A model generated the notes under the pieces. That model was not told where the DNA came from. It saw only the letters and a program-made list of their open reading frames with translations, and made no database searches. Both the position numbers and the translations under genes were made by a program. From the NCBI RefSeq assembly GCF_049847105.1, contig NZ_JBNCNS010000003.1, positions 434,001-498,000 of the forward strand: 64,000 bases of DNA, written 5' to 3'. Below, piece after piece: positions 7,157 to 16,150 of this stretch; positions within the stretch are counted from its first letter, which is position 1, and each line of letters starts with the position of its first letter. This DNA comes from Gordonia sp049847105 (GTDB lineage: Bacteria > Actinomycetota > Actinomycetes > Mycobacteriales > Mycobacteriaceae).

Positions 7157-8710
7157 CTAGGTGAGGTTGCGTTTGAGGATCTTGCCGGCGGCGTTGCGGG
7201 GGAAGGCGTCCACGAACACCACCGAACGCGGGACCTTGAAGTTCGCCAGGTGGATCTTGCAGTAGACGATCACCGCCGCCTCGTCCAGATCGACGCCGTC
7301 GCGCAGGGTCAGGTAGGCCCGGCCGACCTCGCCGAGGCGCTCGTCGGGCACGCCGATCACGGCGGATTCGGTGACACCTTCCAGCCGTGCGAGGGTCTGC
7401 TCGACCTCGGCGGGATAGACGTTGAATCCGCCGGAGATGTACATGTCCTTGAGGCGGTCGGTGATGGTGAGGTTGCCGCGATCGTCGAGGGTCCCGATGT
7501 CGCCGGTGTGCAGCCAGCCGTCGGGGTCGATCGTCTCCTTGGTGGCGGCCTCGTCGTCGAGGTAGCCGCGCATCACCATCTTGCCGCGTGCCAGCACCTC
7601 ACCCTCGTCGGAGAGCCGGATCTCCATGCCGTCGAAGGCCCGGCCGCAGGTGTTGGCGACGGTCTGGTCGTCGTCGTCGGGGGTACATGTCGACACGAAT
7701 CCGCTGGCCTCGGTCAGTCCGTATGCGGTGACCACCGTGTCGACGCCGAGGTCGCTCTGCAATCGCTCGATGAGCACCACCGGCACGATGGCCGCACCGG
7801 TGACCACCAGCCGCAACGACGACAGGTCGTGATCCGGGCGGGCCGGGTCGTCGAGGATGGTCTGGAAGATCGTCGGCGCTCCGGGGAACACCGTCACCCG
7901 CTGGGCGTCGGCCAGCTTCATCGCCTCGGTCGGCGAGTAGACCGCCAGCGGCAGCATCGCCGCGCCGAACAGCATGCACGGCAGGATGCCCGCCTTGTAG
8001 CCGAAGGTGTGGAAATAGGGATTGACCATCAGGTACCGGTCGTCGGCGGAGAGCCGGCCGTTGGATCCCCAGGCCTGCGAGCCGGCCATCGTCTGCTGAT
8101 GTTCGGCCAGCACGCCTTTCGACTTCCCGGTGGTTCCCGACGTGAAGAGGATGTCGGAGATGTCGTCGGGAGCCACGGCATCGGCACGTGCATCCGCCTC
8201 GTCGCGGGTGGCCTCGGTGGCCCGGGTCAGGAACTCCGACCACTCGACCGCACCGTCGGGCACCGACGACGACGTGCCGAGGGTCACCCCGACCACGACG
8301 TCGGGCATGGCCTGCGCGTGCTCGCCGAGGAGGTCGGCCAGGTGGTTGCCGCCGAGGAACTCGCCCGACACCACGACGGCACGCGCCGCGGAACGTTCGA
8401 TGATCTCGACCGCCTCGCCACTGGTGTAGCGGGTGTTCAGCGGAACCAGCGTGGCGCCTGCGTAATGGATGCCCAGGGCCGCGACGGGCCAGTGGTGGCT
8501 GTTCGGTGACCAGAGGGCCACCCGGTCGCCGGCATTGATGCCGGATGCGACGAGCGCGGCCGCGAACGTACGGACGGCGTCGGCGAACTCCGACCAGGTC
8601 AGGTCGACCGTCGGGCGGTCCGGCCACTGCTCGTCGACGAGTGCGGTTCGGTCGGGCCAGGTCTGTGCGGCCCGGCGCAGGGCAGCCGGGGTCGTCAGGA
8701 TCGCCTCCAT
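7157..8710 (-). CDS. fadD3: HIP-CoA ligase FadD3 (steroid ring C/D degradation)
   Basis: FadD3 activates the ring C/D propionate HIP (the indanedione propionate left after rings A and B are removed) to HIP-CoA, the entry to the final steroid steps. It is an ANL-superfamily acyl-CoA synthetase of 517 residues with the AMP/phosphate loop TSGTTGKSKG near residue 188, YGLTEASG, GWLHTGD, and the C-terminal catalytic lysine in NAAGKILKRNL. Blocks such as LWSPNSHHW, NPYFHTFGYKAGIL and RLKDMYISGGFNVYPAEVEQ match M. tuberculosis FadD3 (Rv3561). It is divergent from fadE30 across a 42-bp gap holding a KstR2-like box, as in mycobacteria. Binding of HIP-CoA by KstR2 should therefore switch it on. Confidence 0.92.
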   Translation of the reverse strand: MEAILTTPAALRRAAQTWPDRTALVDEQWPDRPTVDLTWSEFADAVRTFAAALVASGINAGDRVALWSPNSHHWPVAALGIHYAGATLVPLNTRYTSGEAVEIIERSAARAVVVSGEFLGGNHLADLLGEHAQAMPDVVVGVTLGTSSSVPDGAVEWSEFLTRATEATRDEADARADAVAPDDISDILFTSGTTGKSKGVLAEHQQTMAGSQAWGSNGRLSADDRYLMVNPYFHTFGYKAGILPCMLFGAAMLPLAVYSPTEAMKLADAQRVTVFPGAPTIFQTILDDPARPDHDLSSLRLVVTGAAIVPVVLIERLQSDLGVDTVVTAYGLTEASGFVSTCTPDDDDQTVANTCGRAFDGMEIRLSDEGEVLARGKMVMRGYLDDEAATKETIDPDGWLHTGDIGTLDDRGNLTITDRLKDMYISGGFNVYPAEVEQTLARLEGVTESAVIGVPDERLGEVGRAYLTLRDGVDLDEAAVIVYCKIHLANFKVPRSVVFVDAFPRNAAGKILKRNLT

Positions 8711-8721
8711 GGCCCCAACCT

Positions 8722-8735
8722 AGCACTTGCTTGGT
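8722..8735. promoter_or_regulatory. KstR2-like operator between fadD3 and fadE30
   Basis: AGCACTTGCTTGGT resembles the established KstR2 motif AnCAAGnnCTTGnT, with a perfect right half and two mismatches in the left. It is centred in the short divergent gap between fadD3 and fadE30, exactly where KstR2 binds in mycobacteria, so one site could control both directions. Confidence 0.7.
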
Positions 8736-8752
8736 GAGTTATGCTAGCGGTC

Positions 8753-10012
8753 ATGACCTCGATCAACCTTGCCGATCGGTCGGTTGACCTCGGCGAATGG
8801 GCGCGAACGTCGCCGGATGCGGCCGAGACGTTCGCTACCGCGGTGCGCGCCTGGCTCGACGAGAATCTCGCAGGCGAATTCGCGCACCTCAAGGGTCGGG
8901 GCGGACCGGGCAGTGAGCACGAATTCTTCGACGACCGGCTGGCCTGGGACCGTCATCTGGCCCAGGCCGGATGGACGTGTCTCGGCTGGCCGACCCGATA
9001 TGGGGGTCGTGGCGCGACGCTGGAACAGCGGATCATCTTCCATCAGGAGTACGCGCGGGCGAATGCTCCGGCACGCGTCAACCACCTCGGCGAGGAACTG
9101 CTGGGCCCGACGCTGATCGAATACGGCACCGAGGAGCAGAAGGAGCGCTTCCTGCCGGGCATCGTCGACGTCACCGAACTCTGGGCGCAGGGCTATTCCG
9201 AGCCGGGCGCAGGTTCCGACCTCGCAGGCGTGTCCACCAGTGCGCGACTCGACGACGGCAAGTGGATCATCAACGGCCAGAAGGTGTGGACATCCCTCGC
9301 GCACGTCGCCCAGTGGTGCTTTGTCATCTGCCGTACCGAGAAGGGTTCGACGCGGCACAAGGGCCTGAGCTTCCTGCTGGTCCCGATCGACCAGCCGGGT
9401 GTGACCGTCCGGCCGATCCAACAGCTCACCGGCACATCGGAGTTCAACGAGGTCTTCTTCGACGACGCGGTCGCCGACGCCGACCTCATCGTCGGCGAGC
9501 CGGGCGACGGCTGGAAGGTCGCGATGGGCCTCCTGCAGTTCGAGCGCGGTGTCTCCACGCTCGGTCAGCAGGTCGGCTTCGACCGGGAACTGCGCAATCT
9601 CATCGAGATCGCCGAATCCAATGGGTCCGCGAAGGATCCGGAGATCGCATCGCGGATCACCCGGGCCTGGATCGGGCTGAAGGTGATGCGGGCTCATGCG
9701 CAGCGCACCTTAGCCGGTGACATCGTCTCCGAGGCGGGTCAGGCCTCGGTCGCGAAGTTGTTGTGGGCCAACTGGCATCGCGATCTCGGCGAGCTGGCGA
9801 TGGCCGTGGTCGGGGCGCCGTCGCTGATCGGACCCACCGCCACGGTCGAGGGCGTCGTCAACGACATCACCGACCCCGACAACGTCGAACTCGACGACTG
9901 GCAACGACTCTTCTTGTTCACGCGCGCCGACACCATCTACGGCGGCTCGAACGAGGTGCAGCGCAACATCATCGCCGAGCGGGTGCTCGGCCTACCGCGA
10001 GAGGCTCGCTAG
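8753..10012 (+). CDS. fadE30: Acyl-CoA dehydrogenase FadE30 (HIP-CoA pathway)
   Basis: A flavin-dependent acyl-CoA dehydrogenase of the KstR2 regulon acting in beta-oxidation of the HIP-CoA side chain. Domain order is the usual one: N-terminal helices, the middle beta domain (LWAQGYSEPGAGSDLAG and WIINGQKVWTS, which contact FAD), and the C-terminal helical domain ending with TIYGGSNEVQRNIIAERVLGLP. The sequence follows M. tuberculosis FadE30 (Rv3560c) closely in these blocks. The ATG at 8753 (MTSINL) was chosen; an in-frame ATG at 8741 sits close to the operator. It overlaps ipdF by one base (TAGTG), so the two are coupled. Confidence 0.9.
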   Translation: MTSINLADRSVDLGEWARTSPDAAETFATAVRAWLDENLAGEFAHLKGRGGPGSEHEFFDDRLAWDRHLAQAGWTCLGWPTRYGGRGATLEQRIIFHQEYARANAPARVNHLGEELLGPTLIEYGTEEQKERFLPGIVDVTELWAQGYSEPGAGSDLAGVSTSARLDDGKWIINGQKVWTSLAHVAQWCFVICRTEKGSTRHKGLSFLLVPIDQPGVTVRPIQQLTGTSEFNEVFFDDAVADADLIVGEPGDGWKVAMGLLQFERGVSTLGQQVGFDRELRNLIEIAESNGSAKDPEIASRITRAWIGLKVMRAHAQRTLAGDIVSEAGQASVAKLLWANWHRDLGELAMAVVGAPSLIGPTATVEGVVNDITDPDNVELDDWQRLFLFTRADTIYGGSNEVQRNIIAERVLGLPREAR

Positions 10013-10833
10013 TGTCTGAAACCACTGTCGCACAGAACCGTTCACCACTGGCCACGGCGCCGGAGGAGACCCCCGGGCACGGCCTGCTACTCGGCCGCAA
10101 GGTGGTGGTGACCGCGGCCGCCGGCACCGGGATCGGCTTCGCGACGGCGCGCCGTGCGCTGCTCGAGGGCGCCGACGTGGTGATCAGCGACTGGCACGAA
10201 CGACGGCTGGGGGAGGCCCGGGACAAGCTGGCGTCGGAGTTCGGCGACCAGACCGTCGGGCAGGTCGTGTGCAACGTGCAGGAGTCGGCCGAGGTCGACG
10301 CGCTCATCTCCGCTGCCGCAGGCGAACTCGGTCGCATCGACGTCCTCGTCAACAATGCCGGGCTCGGTGGCGAGACGCCGGTGGCGGACATGACCGACGA
10401 AGAATGGGACCGCGTCCTCGACATTACGCTCAACGGCACCTTCCGGGCCACCCGCGCCGCACTGCGCTACTTCAGAGCCGTCGAACACGGCGGCGTGATC
10501 GTGAACAACGCGTCGGTGCTCGGTTGGCGCGCCCAGCGTGGGCAGGCGCATTATGCGGCGGCGAAAGCCGGTGTCATGGCGCTCACCCGGTGCTCTGCGG
10601 TGGAGGCCGCCGACTTCGGCGTGCGTATCAATGCCATCGCTCCGTCGATTGCCAAGCACCCGTTCCTCGCGAAGGTCACCAGCGACGAACTCCTCGACGA
10701 GCTCGCATCGCGGGAGGCCTACGGACGGGCTGCCGAGGTGTGGGAGGTGGCCGCGACCATCGCCATGCTGGCCAGCGACTACACCACCTATCTCACCGGC
10801 GAGGTGGTCTCGATCTCCAGCCAGAGGGCTTAG
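10012..10833 (+). CDS. ipdF: Short-chain dehydrogenase IpdF
   Basis: IpdF oxidises the 5-hydroxyl of the HIP-CoA-type indane intermediate, feeding reduced forms into the pathway. It is a classical SDR of 273 residues. After a 25-residue leader come the nucleotide loop TAAAGTGIGFATA, NNAGLGG, the catalytic Ser in NNASVLG and YAAAKAG with the Tyr-x-x-x-Lys pair, and a C-terminal LTGEVVSISSQ tail. The unusual 'TAAAGTGIG' loop and the GHGLLLGRKVVV lead-in are those of mycobacterial Rv3559c. The start is GTG, overlapping the fadE30 stop by one base. fadA6 follows after 40 nt with a strong AGGAGG site, so fadE30-ipdF-fadA6 is probably one transcript. Confidence 0.88.
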   Translation: MSETTVAQNRSPLATAPEETPGHGLLLGRKVVVTAAAGTGIGFATARRALLEGADVVISDWHERRLGEARDKLASEFGDQTVGQVVCNVQESAEVDALISAAAGELGRIDVLVNNAGLGGETPVADMTDEEWDRVLDITLNGTFRATRAALRYFRAVEHGGVIVNNASVLGWRAQRGQAHYAAAKAGVMALTRCSAVEAADFGVRINAIAPSIAKHPFLAKVTSDELLDELASREAYGRAAEVWEVAATIAMLASDYTTYLTGEVVSISSQRA

Positions 10834-10873
10834 CCCGCAAGAACTTTCACACACCACCCATCAGGAGGACCAG

Positions 10874-12031
10874 ATGTCCACACCTCAGGCCTACATCGTC
10901 GACGCCGTCCGGACGCCGGTCGGGAAGCGCAACGGGTCGCTCGCCAAGACCCATCCCGCCGACATGGGCGCGCATGTCATGTCGTCGATCATCGACCGCA
11001 CCGGCATCGACCCGAATGTCGTCGACGACGTGGTGTTCGGCTGTGTCGATGCCATCGGCCCGCAGGCCGGGAACATCGCGCGGACCGCGTGGCTGGCCGC
11101 CGGTCTGCCGCTGGACATTCCCGGCACCACCGTCGACCGTCAGTGTGGGTCGTCGCAGCAGGCCATCCACTTCGCCGCGCAGGGTGTGCTGAGCGGCACG
11201 CAGGATGTGGTCCTCGCGGGTGGTGTGCAGAACATGAGCGCGATCCCGATCTCGCAGGCCATGATCGCCGGCCAGGAGTTCGGGTTCACCACTCCGACTG
11301 CGGAATCCGTCGGCTGGCGCGAACGGTTCGGCGACGTCGCGATCTCGCAGTTCAACGGGGCCGACATGATGGCGACCCAGTGGGACATCAGCCGGGAGGA
11401 CATGGAGCGCTGGTCGCTGCAGTCGCACCAGCGGGCCAAGCAGGCCATCGCCGAGGGCCGGTTCGACAAGGAGCTGGTTTCGCTCGGCGACTGCGTCGTC
11501 GACGAATGCCCGCGTGAGACCTCGCTGGAGAAGATGGCCGGACTCGATCCGCTCGCGGAGGGTTCGCGGTTGACCGCGGCCGTCGCGTCGCAGATCTGCG
11601 ATGGCGCGTCCGCGACGCTCGTGGTCTCGGAGAACGCGCTCAAGGAGTACGGCCTGACACCGCGGGCGCGCATCCACCACCTCTCGGTGCGGGGTGCCGA
11701 TCCGGTGATGATGCTGTCGGCGCCGATCCCGGCGACCGCCTACGCACTGAAGAAGACCGGGTTGTCCATCGACGACATCGACGTCATCGAGATCAACGAG
11801 GCCTTTGCGTCGGTGGTGCTGGCGTGGCTCAAGGAGACCGGCGCCGACCCGGCGAAGGTCAACCCGAACGGCGGCGGCATCGCGCTCGGCCACCCGCTGG
11901 GGGCGACCGGGGCCAAACTGTTCGCGACGCTGCTCAACGAACTCGAACGCACCGGCGGCCGCTACGGGCTGCAGACCATGTGCGAGGGCGGCGGGACCGC
12001 GAACGTCACCATCATCGAACGCCTGTCCTGA
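10874..12031 (+). CDS. fadA6: Acetyl-CoA acyltransferase FadA6 (last ring thiolase)
   Basis: FadA6 is the thiolase of the ring C/D pathway, releasing acetyl-CoA after hydrolytic opening of ring C by IpdAB. Thiolase signatures are complete: nucleophile Cys in DRQCGSSQQAIH (near residue 92), NEAFASV, His in GHPLGATGAK and the second Cys in MCEGGG. At 385 residues it has normal length. The ATG at 10874 follows an AGGAGG box; the frame is open far upstream, but that part overlaps ipdF. In M. tuberculosis fadA6 (Rv3556c) is next to kstR2; here an aldehyde dehydrogenase gene lies between them. The stop is followed by a large two-tier hairpin. Confidence 0.9.
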   Translation: MSTPQAYIVDAVRTPVGKRNGSLAKTHPADMGAHVMSSIIDRTGIDPNVVDDVVFGCVDAIGPQAGNIARTAWLAAGLPLDIPGTTVDRQCGSSQQAIHFAAQGVLSGTQDVVLAGGVQNMSAIPISQAMIAGQEFGFTTPTAESVGWRERFGDVAISQFNGADMMATQWDISREDMERWSLQSHQRAKQAIAEGRFDKELVSLGDCVVDECPRETSLEKMAGLDPLAEGSRLTAAVASQICDGASATLVVSENALKEYGLTPRARIHHLSVRGADPVMMLSAPIPATAYALKKTGLSIDDIDVIEINEAFASVVLAWLKETGADPAKVNPNGGGIALGHPLGATGAKLFATLLNELERTGGRYGLQTMCEGGGTANVTIIERLS

Positions 12032-12038
12032 CGGGCTC

Positions 12039-12112
12039 GCCGACAGCAACCTCAATTTCGCCGAGAGCACCACGGATGCGTTGCTCTCGGCGAATAATCG
12101 GTTGCTGTCGGC
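12039..12112. repeat. Two-tier hairpin after fadA6
   Basis: The outer stem GCCGACAGCAAC (12039-12050) pairs with GTTGCTGTCGGC (12101-12112). The inner stem TTCGCCGAGAGCA (12057-12069) pairs with TGCTCTCGGCGAA (12082-12094). Two 6-nt strands make a symmetric internal loop and a 12-nt loop closes it. It lies 7 nt after the fadA6 stop and lacks a T-tract. The layout (outer stem, internal loop, inner stem, directly after a stop codon) is shared with 31979-32042. No gene is seen in the remaining gap up to 12254. Confidence 0.88.
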
Positions 12113-12254
12113 GCATTGTGGCTGGCCACGTGGACGAGGATCATCTGAACACGCATGTAGCCAGAACGCTGTGATCTGACGCATACTATGCTGGAACAAA
12201 GGCGCGAGTTCGTCTCTTGAGGGCGCTCGCCACCAGCACTATCGGAGGATCTCG

Positions 12255-13763
12255 ATGACTAAACCAGCAGAGGTGAACACCGCGGCGGCCGGCCGGGTGT
12301 CGTCGGAAGCCCACACCATGTCCGAACTGCTGGACATCCAGCGCGCCGCGTTTCTGCGGGACGGCATCCCCGATGCCAAGACCCGTATCGACCGGATCAC
12401 CCGGCTCTCGTCGCTGCTCCTCGACAACGCCGAGGAGATCGCGGAGGCGCTGAACGAGGACTTCGGCACCCGCCCGCGTGAGCTGTCCCTCGCCGCCGAC
12501 GTCGCGGGCTGCATGGTCGATCTGACCCATCAGCGCCGCGGTGTGGAGAAGTGGATGCAGGAGAGCAACACCGCAAAGGTGCAGGGGGCGTTGGGTTTCA
12601 AGCAGCGCATCCGGCACGATCCGCTCGGCGTGGTCGGCATCATGGGGCCGTGGAACTTCCCGCTGCAGCTGACCTTTGTCCCGGCCGGGGCCGCCTTCGC
12701 CGCGGGTAACCGGGTGCTCATGCGCCCGTCGTCGATCACCTCGCGGACCACCGATGTGATCGCCAAGCACGCACCCGACTACTTCTCGATCGAAGAGCTC
12801 GCCGTGATCACCAGCAAGCACGGCGGCGGCGCCGACTTCGCCAAGCTCAAGGTCGACCACATGTTCTTCACCGGCTCCCCGGAGGTCGGTGCATCGGTGG
12901 CCCAGGAGGCCGCGAAGAACCTGGTGCCGGTCACGCTGGAACTCGGCGGGAAGAACCCGGCGGTCGTCGATCCGGATGCCGACATGGACAAGGCGGCGAC
13001 CATGCTGGCCGACGCGCGCATGGTCAACGGTGGCCAGGTCTGCCTGTGCCCCGACTACGTGTTCGTGCCCGAGGCCAAGGTCGGCGAGTTCACCGACAAG
13101 GTCGTCGCCCGGTGGACGGCCAACTTCGCCACGATCCGCAACAATCCCGAGTACACGGCGACGATCAACCAGAAGAACTACGACCGCATCCTCGGGCTGA
13201 TCGCGGACGCCCAAGAATTGGGAGCGGATGTCCGCCAGGTGGTGCCGGCAGGCGAGCCGCTCCCGGATGCCGAGAAGCGCAAGATCGCGCCGACGCTGCT
13301 CACCGGGGTCAAGGCGGGGATGAAGATCGAGGAGGACGAGGTCTTCGGACCCGTACTCACCGTGTACCCGTATCGGGATCTGTCCGAGGCCATCCGCTAC
13401 ATCGCCGCGCATCCGCACCCGCTGACCATGTACTGGTGTGGCGACGACAACGAGAACCTCGCGCGTCTCGCCGACGGCACCCGGAGCGGTTCGATCAACG
13501 CCAACGACTTCGCCCTGCACATGTTCGGTGCGGAACTCCCGTTCGGCGGTGTCGGTCGCAGCGGTATGGGTGGCTATCACGGCAAGACGGGCTTCGACAC
13601 GTTCAGTCATGCGCGTGCGATCGCCGTGTCGACGATGCCGTTCAAGGTCGCCGAGATGATGGCGCCGCCGTTCACCAGCCGTGACGCCAAGATGACCAAC
13701 GGTCAGATGAAGCTCTGGAGCCGGTTGAACAAGCGCGCCATCAAGAAGCTCAAGAAGCGCTGA
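12255..13763 (+). CDS. Aldehyde dehydrogenase, coniferyl-aldehyde dehydrogenase type
   Basis: A 502-residue ALDH of the class 3/coniferyl aldehyde group. Visible are GVVGIMGPWNFPLQL (cofactor site), HMFFTGSPEVG, LELGGKNP (general-base Glu near residue 232), the nucleophile Cys in GQVCLCPDYVF (near 264), and EEDEVFGPVLTVYPY. The C-terminal LPFGGVGRSGMGGYHGKTGFDTFSH block is typical of the class 3 subgroup. The last 40 residues are Lys-rich. The ATG has GGAGG eight bases upstream. Its position between fadA6 and kstR2 inside the KstR2 block suggests a role in handling a sterol-derived aldehyde, but no operator precedes it and no such step is established. A 33-nt hairpin follows the stop. Confidence 0.82.
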   Translation: MTKPAEVNTAAAGRVSSEAHTMSELLDIQRAAFLRDGIPDAKTRIDRITRLSSLLLDNAEEIAEALNEDFGTRPRELSLAADVAGCMVDLTHQRRGVEKWMQESNTAKVQGALGFKQRIRHDPLGVVGIMGPWNFPLQLTFVPAGAAFAAGNRVLMRPSSITSRTTDVIAKHAPDYFSIEELAVITSKHGGGADFAKLKVDHMFFTGSPEVGASVAQEAAKNLVPVTLELGGKNPAVVDPDADMDKAATMLADARMVNGGQVCLCPDYVFVPEAKVGEFTDKVVARWTANFATIRNNPEYTATINQKNYDRILGLIADAQELGADVRQVVPAGEPLPDAEKRKIAPTLLTGVKAGMKIEEDEVFGPVLTVYPYRDLSEAIRYIAAHPHPLTMYWCGDDNENLARLADGTRSGSINANDFALHMFGAELPFGGVGRSGMGGYHGKTGFDTFSHARAIAVSTMPFKVAEMMAPPFTSRDAKMTNGQMKLWSRLNKRAIKKLKKR

Positions 13764-13774
13764 TTGTCACCGAA

Positions 13775-13807
13775 ATCGGCCGGGCGCACTCTGTGTGCCC
13801 GGCCGAT
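13775..13807 (+). terminator. Probable terminator hairpin after aldehyde dehydrogenase
   Basis: An 11-bp perfect GC-rich stem, ATCGGCCGGGC (13775-13785) with GCCCGGCCGAT (13797-13807) and an 11-nt loop, lies 12 nt after the stop. No clear T-run follows, as is common in actinobacteria. It separates this gene from kstR2. Confidence 0.6.
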
Positions 13808-13852
13808 CTCGCGTTGGGATCGCTCGACCATGCGCGACGATCCACGAAACCG

Positions 13853-13866
13853 GCCAAGCGCTTGCT
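13853..13866. promoter_or_regulatory. KstR2-like operator upstream of kstR2
   Basis: GCCAAGCGCTTGCT matches the KstR2 consensus AnCAAGnnCTTGnT except for the first base. It lies 11 bp before the kstR2 start codon, as expected for autorepression. Confidence 0.8.
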
Positions 13867-13877
13867 AGGGTGACTGC

Positions 13878-14477
13878 ATGGCACCCCGCAGCACCGTCTC
13901 CGGCTCGACTCGGCGCGACGAACTGCTGACCACAGCGGGAAAGATGTTCGCCGAGCAGGGCCTGCGGTCCACCACCGTGCGCGACATCGCCGACGCCGCC
14001 GGCATTCTGTCCGGCAGTCTCTACCATCACTTCGACTCCAAGGAATCCATCGTCGACGAGATCCTCCGGGGTTTCCTCGACGACCTCTTCGCCCGGTACC
14101 GGGTGATCGCCGACGCCGGACTGACGGCCACCGAGACGCTGCGTGGCCTCATCGTCTCGTCGTTCGAGGCCATCGACGAGCAGCGCAATGCGGTCGCGAT
14201 CTATCAGGACGAGGCCAAACGGCTTGCCGGACAAGAACGTTTCGCCTACATCGAGGAACGCAACACCGAGTTCCGCCGGCTATGGCACGCCGTCCTGCGG
14301 CGGGGTGTCGACGACGGCGAGTTCCGCGCCGACCTCGACGTCGAGCTGGCCTATCGCTTTCTGCGCGACACGGTCTGGGTGGCGGTGCGTTGGTACCGTC
14401 CGGGCGGTGCCTTGTCGGCCGACGACATCGCCGCCCAATATCTGTCGATCGTGCTCGACGGGATCCTGCCGCGCTGA
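13878..14477 (+). CDS. kstR2: TetR-family repressor KstR2
   Basis: KstR2 represses the ring C/D genes and is released by HIP-CoA. The 199-residue protein has an N-terminal TetR helix-turn-helix (about residues 14-60: MFAEQGLRSTTVRDIADAAGI, GSLYHHFDSKESIVDEIL) and an all-helical ligand domain with LFARYRVI, IYQDEAKRLAG and FLRDTVWVAVRWYRPGG, all as in M. tuberculosis Rv3557c. It carries its own KstR2-like box directly upstream. Three such boxes in this window (fadD3/fadE30, kstR2, echA20/SDR) outline its local regulon. The start is ATG at 13878. Confidence 0.92.
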   Translation: MAPRSTVSGSTRRDELLTTAGKMFAEQGLRSTTVRDIADAAGILSGSLYHHFDSKESIVDEILRGFLDDLFARYRVIADAGLTATETLRGLIVSSFEAIDEQRNAVAIYQDEAKRLAGQERFAYIEERNTEFRRLWHAVLRRGVDDGEFRADLDVELAYRFLRDTVWVAVRWYRPGGALSADDIAAQYLSIVLDGILPR

Positions 14478-14554
14478 TCAGGCTGCATCCGCGCGTTCGG
14501 TACTGTGACCCGGATAACAACTCCAGTGGTTCAGGAACGCAGCGAAGGACAGCC

Positions 14555-16150
14555 ATGGCAGAGCGCTTCACACCCCCGACGACGGCCGCGATCGACACGG
14601 TCCGCCAACACACACTCGGCGATCTGCTGCGCCGAAGCGCCCTCCGAAACCCCACCAAGACCGCGATCATCAACGGGGACACGGCGCTTACGTTCGCCGA
14701 GTTCGATGCCGCGGTGAATCGGTGTGCCAACGCGCTCGCCGCGCGGGGCATCGTCAAGGGCGATCGTCTGGCCCTGGTGAGTCACAACAGCTGGCAGTTC
14801 GCGGTTCTGCACTATGCGACCGCGCGCCTCGGCGTGGTGCTGGTGCCGGTGAACTTCGGGCTCGGGCCCGAGGAGATCGCATTCATCCTCGACCATTCCG
14901 GTGCCCGGGCGGTGGTCGCCGAGGACACCTTGATTCCGACGGTCGCGAAGGCCATGGAGTTGTCGGGGCTCACCGGCGCGATCCGGGGCGTCATCCGGGG
15001 TGGCTCGACGCCCGCGGCCGGCTGGGACGACGTCGATCAGTGGATGTTGTCCGGGGACCCGACACCTCCACAGGTGCTCGTCGCCGACGACGACCCGCTG
15101 CGCCTGATGTACACCTCCGGCACCGAGTCCCGTCCCAAGGGAGTGCTGCTGTCGTCGAAATCGCTGATCACCCAGTATGTCTCGTGCATCATCGACGGCG
15201 GCATGAGCGGCGACGACGTGGAGGTCCACTCGCTGCCGCTCTTCCACTGTGCGCAACTGGACTGCTTCCTGTCGGTCGACGTCTACCTGGGCGCGACCAG
15301 CATCATCCTGCCCGGCCCGGATCCTGCGGCCATCCTGGCGACGATCGAAGCGCAGCGGGTGACCAAACTGTTCTGCCCACCGACGGTGTGGATCTCACTC
15401 TTGCGGCACCCCGATTTCGACAGCCGCGATCTGTCGTCGTTGCGCAAGGGCTATTACGGCGCATCGCCGATGCCGGTCGAGGTGCTCCGCGAGATGTCGG
15501 AGCGTCTCCCGGACGTCGCGCTGTGGAACTTCTACGGCCAGACCGAGATGTCGCCGCTCGCGACCATCCTGCAGCCCCATGAGCAGATCGAACGAGCCGG
15601 ATCGGCCGGACGGGCGGCGCTCAACGTGGAGACCCGGGTCGTCGACGACGAGGACAACCCGTTGCCGACCGGCGAGGTCGGCGAGATCGTGCACCGTAGC
15701 CCGCACAGTTGCCTCGGCTACTACAACGACGAGGAGAAGACCGCCGTCGCGTTCCGCAACGGCTGGTTCCATTCCGGTGACCTCGGTGTGATCGACGCCG
15801 ACGGCTACCTGGCCGTGGTCGACCGCAAGAAGGACATGATCAAGACCGGCGGCGAGAACGTGGCCTCCCGCGAGGTCGAGGAGGCCATCTACCTGCTCGA
15901 CGGCGTGGCCGAGGTCGCGGTCTTCGGTGTGCCGCATCCGAAATGGATCGAGGCGGTGACCGCCGTCGTGGTGCCCAAGGACGGTGTCACGTTGACCGAG
16001 GAGACCGTCGAGCAACACCTCGCCGGGGTTCTCGCGGGGTTCAAGCGTCCCAAGTTCGTGGTCTTCGCGGATGCTCTGCCGAAGAATCCCAGCGGCAAGA
16101 TCCTCAAGAAGGATCTCCGCGTCCGGCACGCGGATCTGGCCGCGATATGA
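14555..16150 (+). CDS. Acyl-CoA synthetase (FadD-type), substrate unknown
   Basis: An ANL-superfamily ligase of 531 residues that should form an acyl-adenylate and then an acyl-CoA. The phosphate loop reads YTSGTESRPKG, which differs from the usual TSGTTGxPKG by Glu and Ser in place of Thr-Gly. Other landmarks are PLFHCAQLD, NFYGQTEMSP, GWFHSGDLG, DRKKDMIKTGGENV and the catalytic lysine in NPSGKILKKDL. The ATG at 14555 was chosen; the longer frame runs back into kstR2. It follows kstR2 by 77 nt and is convergent with ipdC. It is not one of the FadDs named in the steroid pathway; position suggests KstR2 control and a steroid-derived or fatty acid substrate. Confidence 0.82.
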   Translation: MAERFTPPTTAAIDTVRQHTLGDLLRRSALRNPTKTAIINGDTALTFAEFDAAVNRCANALAARGIVKGDRLALVSHNSWQFAVLHYATARLGVVLVPVNFGLGPEEIAFILDHSGARAVVAEDTLIPTVAKAMELSGLTGAIRGVIRGGSTPAAGWDDVDQWMLSGDPTPPQVLVADDDPLRLMYTSGTESRPKGVLLSSKSLITQYVSCIIDGGMSGDDVEVHSLPLFHCAQLDCFLSVDVYLGATSIILPGPDPAAILATIEAQRVTKLFCPPTVWISLLRHPDFDSRDLSSLRKGYYGASPMPVEVLREMSERLPDVALWNFYGQTEMSPLATILQPHEQIERAGSAGRAALNVETRVVDDEDNPLPTGEVGEIVHRSPHSCLGYYNDEEKTAVAFRNGWFHSGDLGVIDADGYLAVVDRKKDMIKTGGENVASREVEEAIYLLDGVAEVAVFGVPHPKWIEAVTAVVVPKDGVTLTEETVEQHLAGVLAGFKRPKFVVFADALPKNPSGKILKKDLRVRHADLAAI

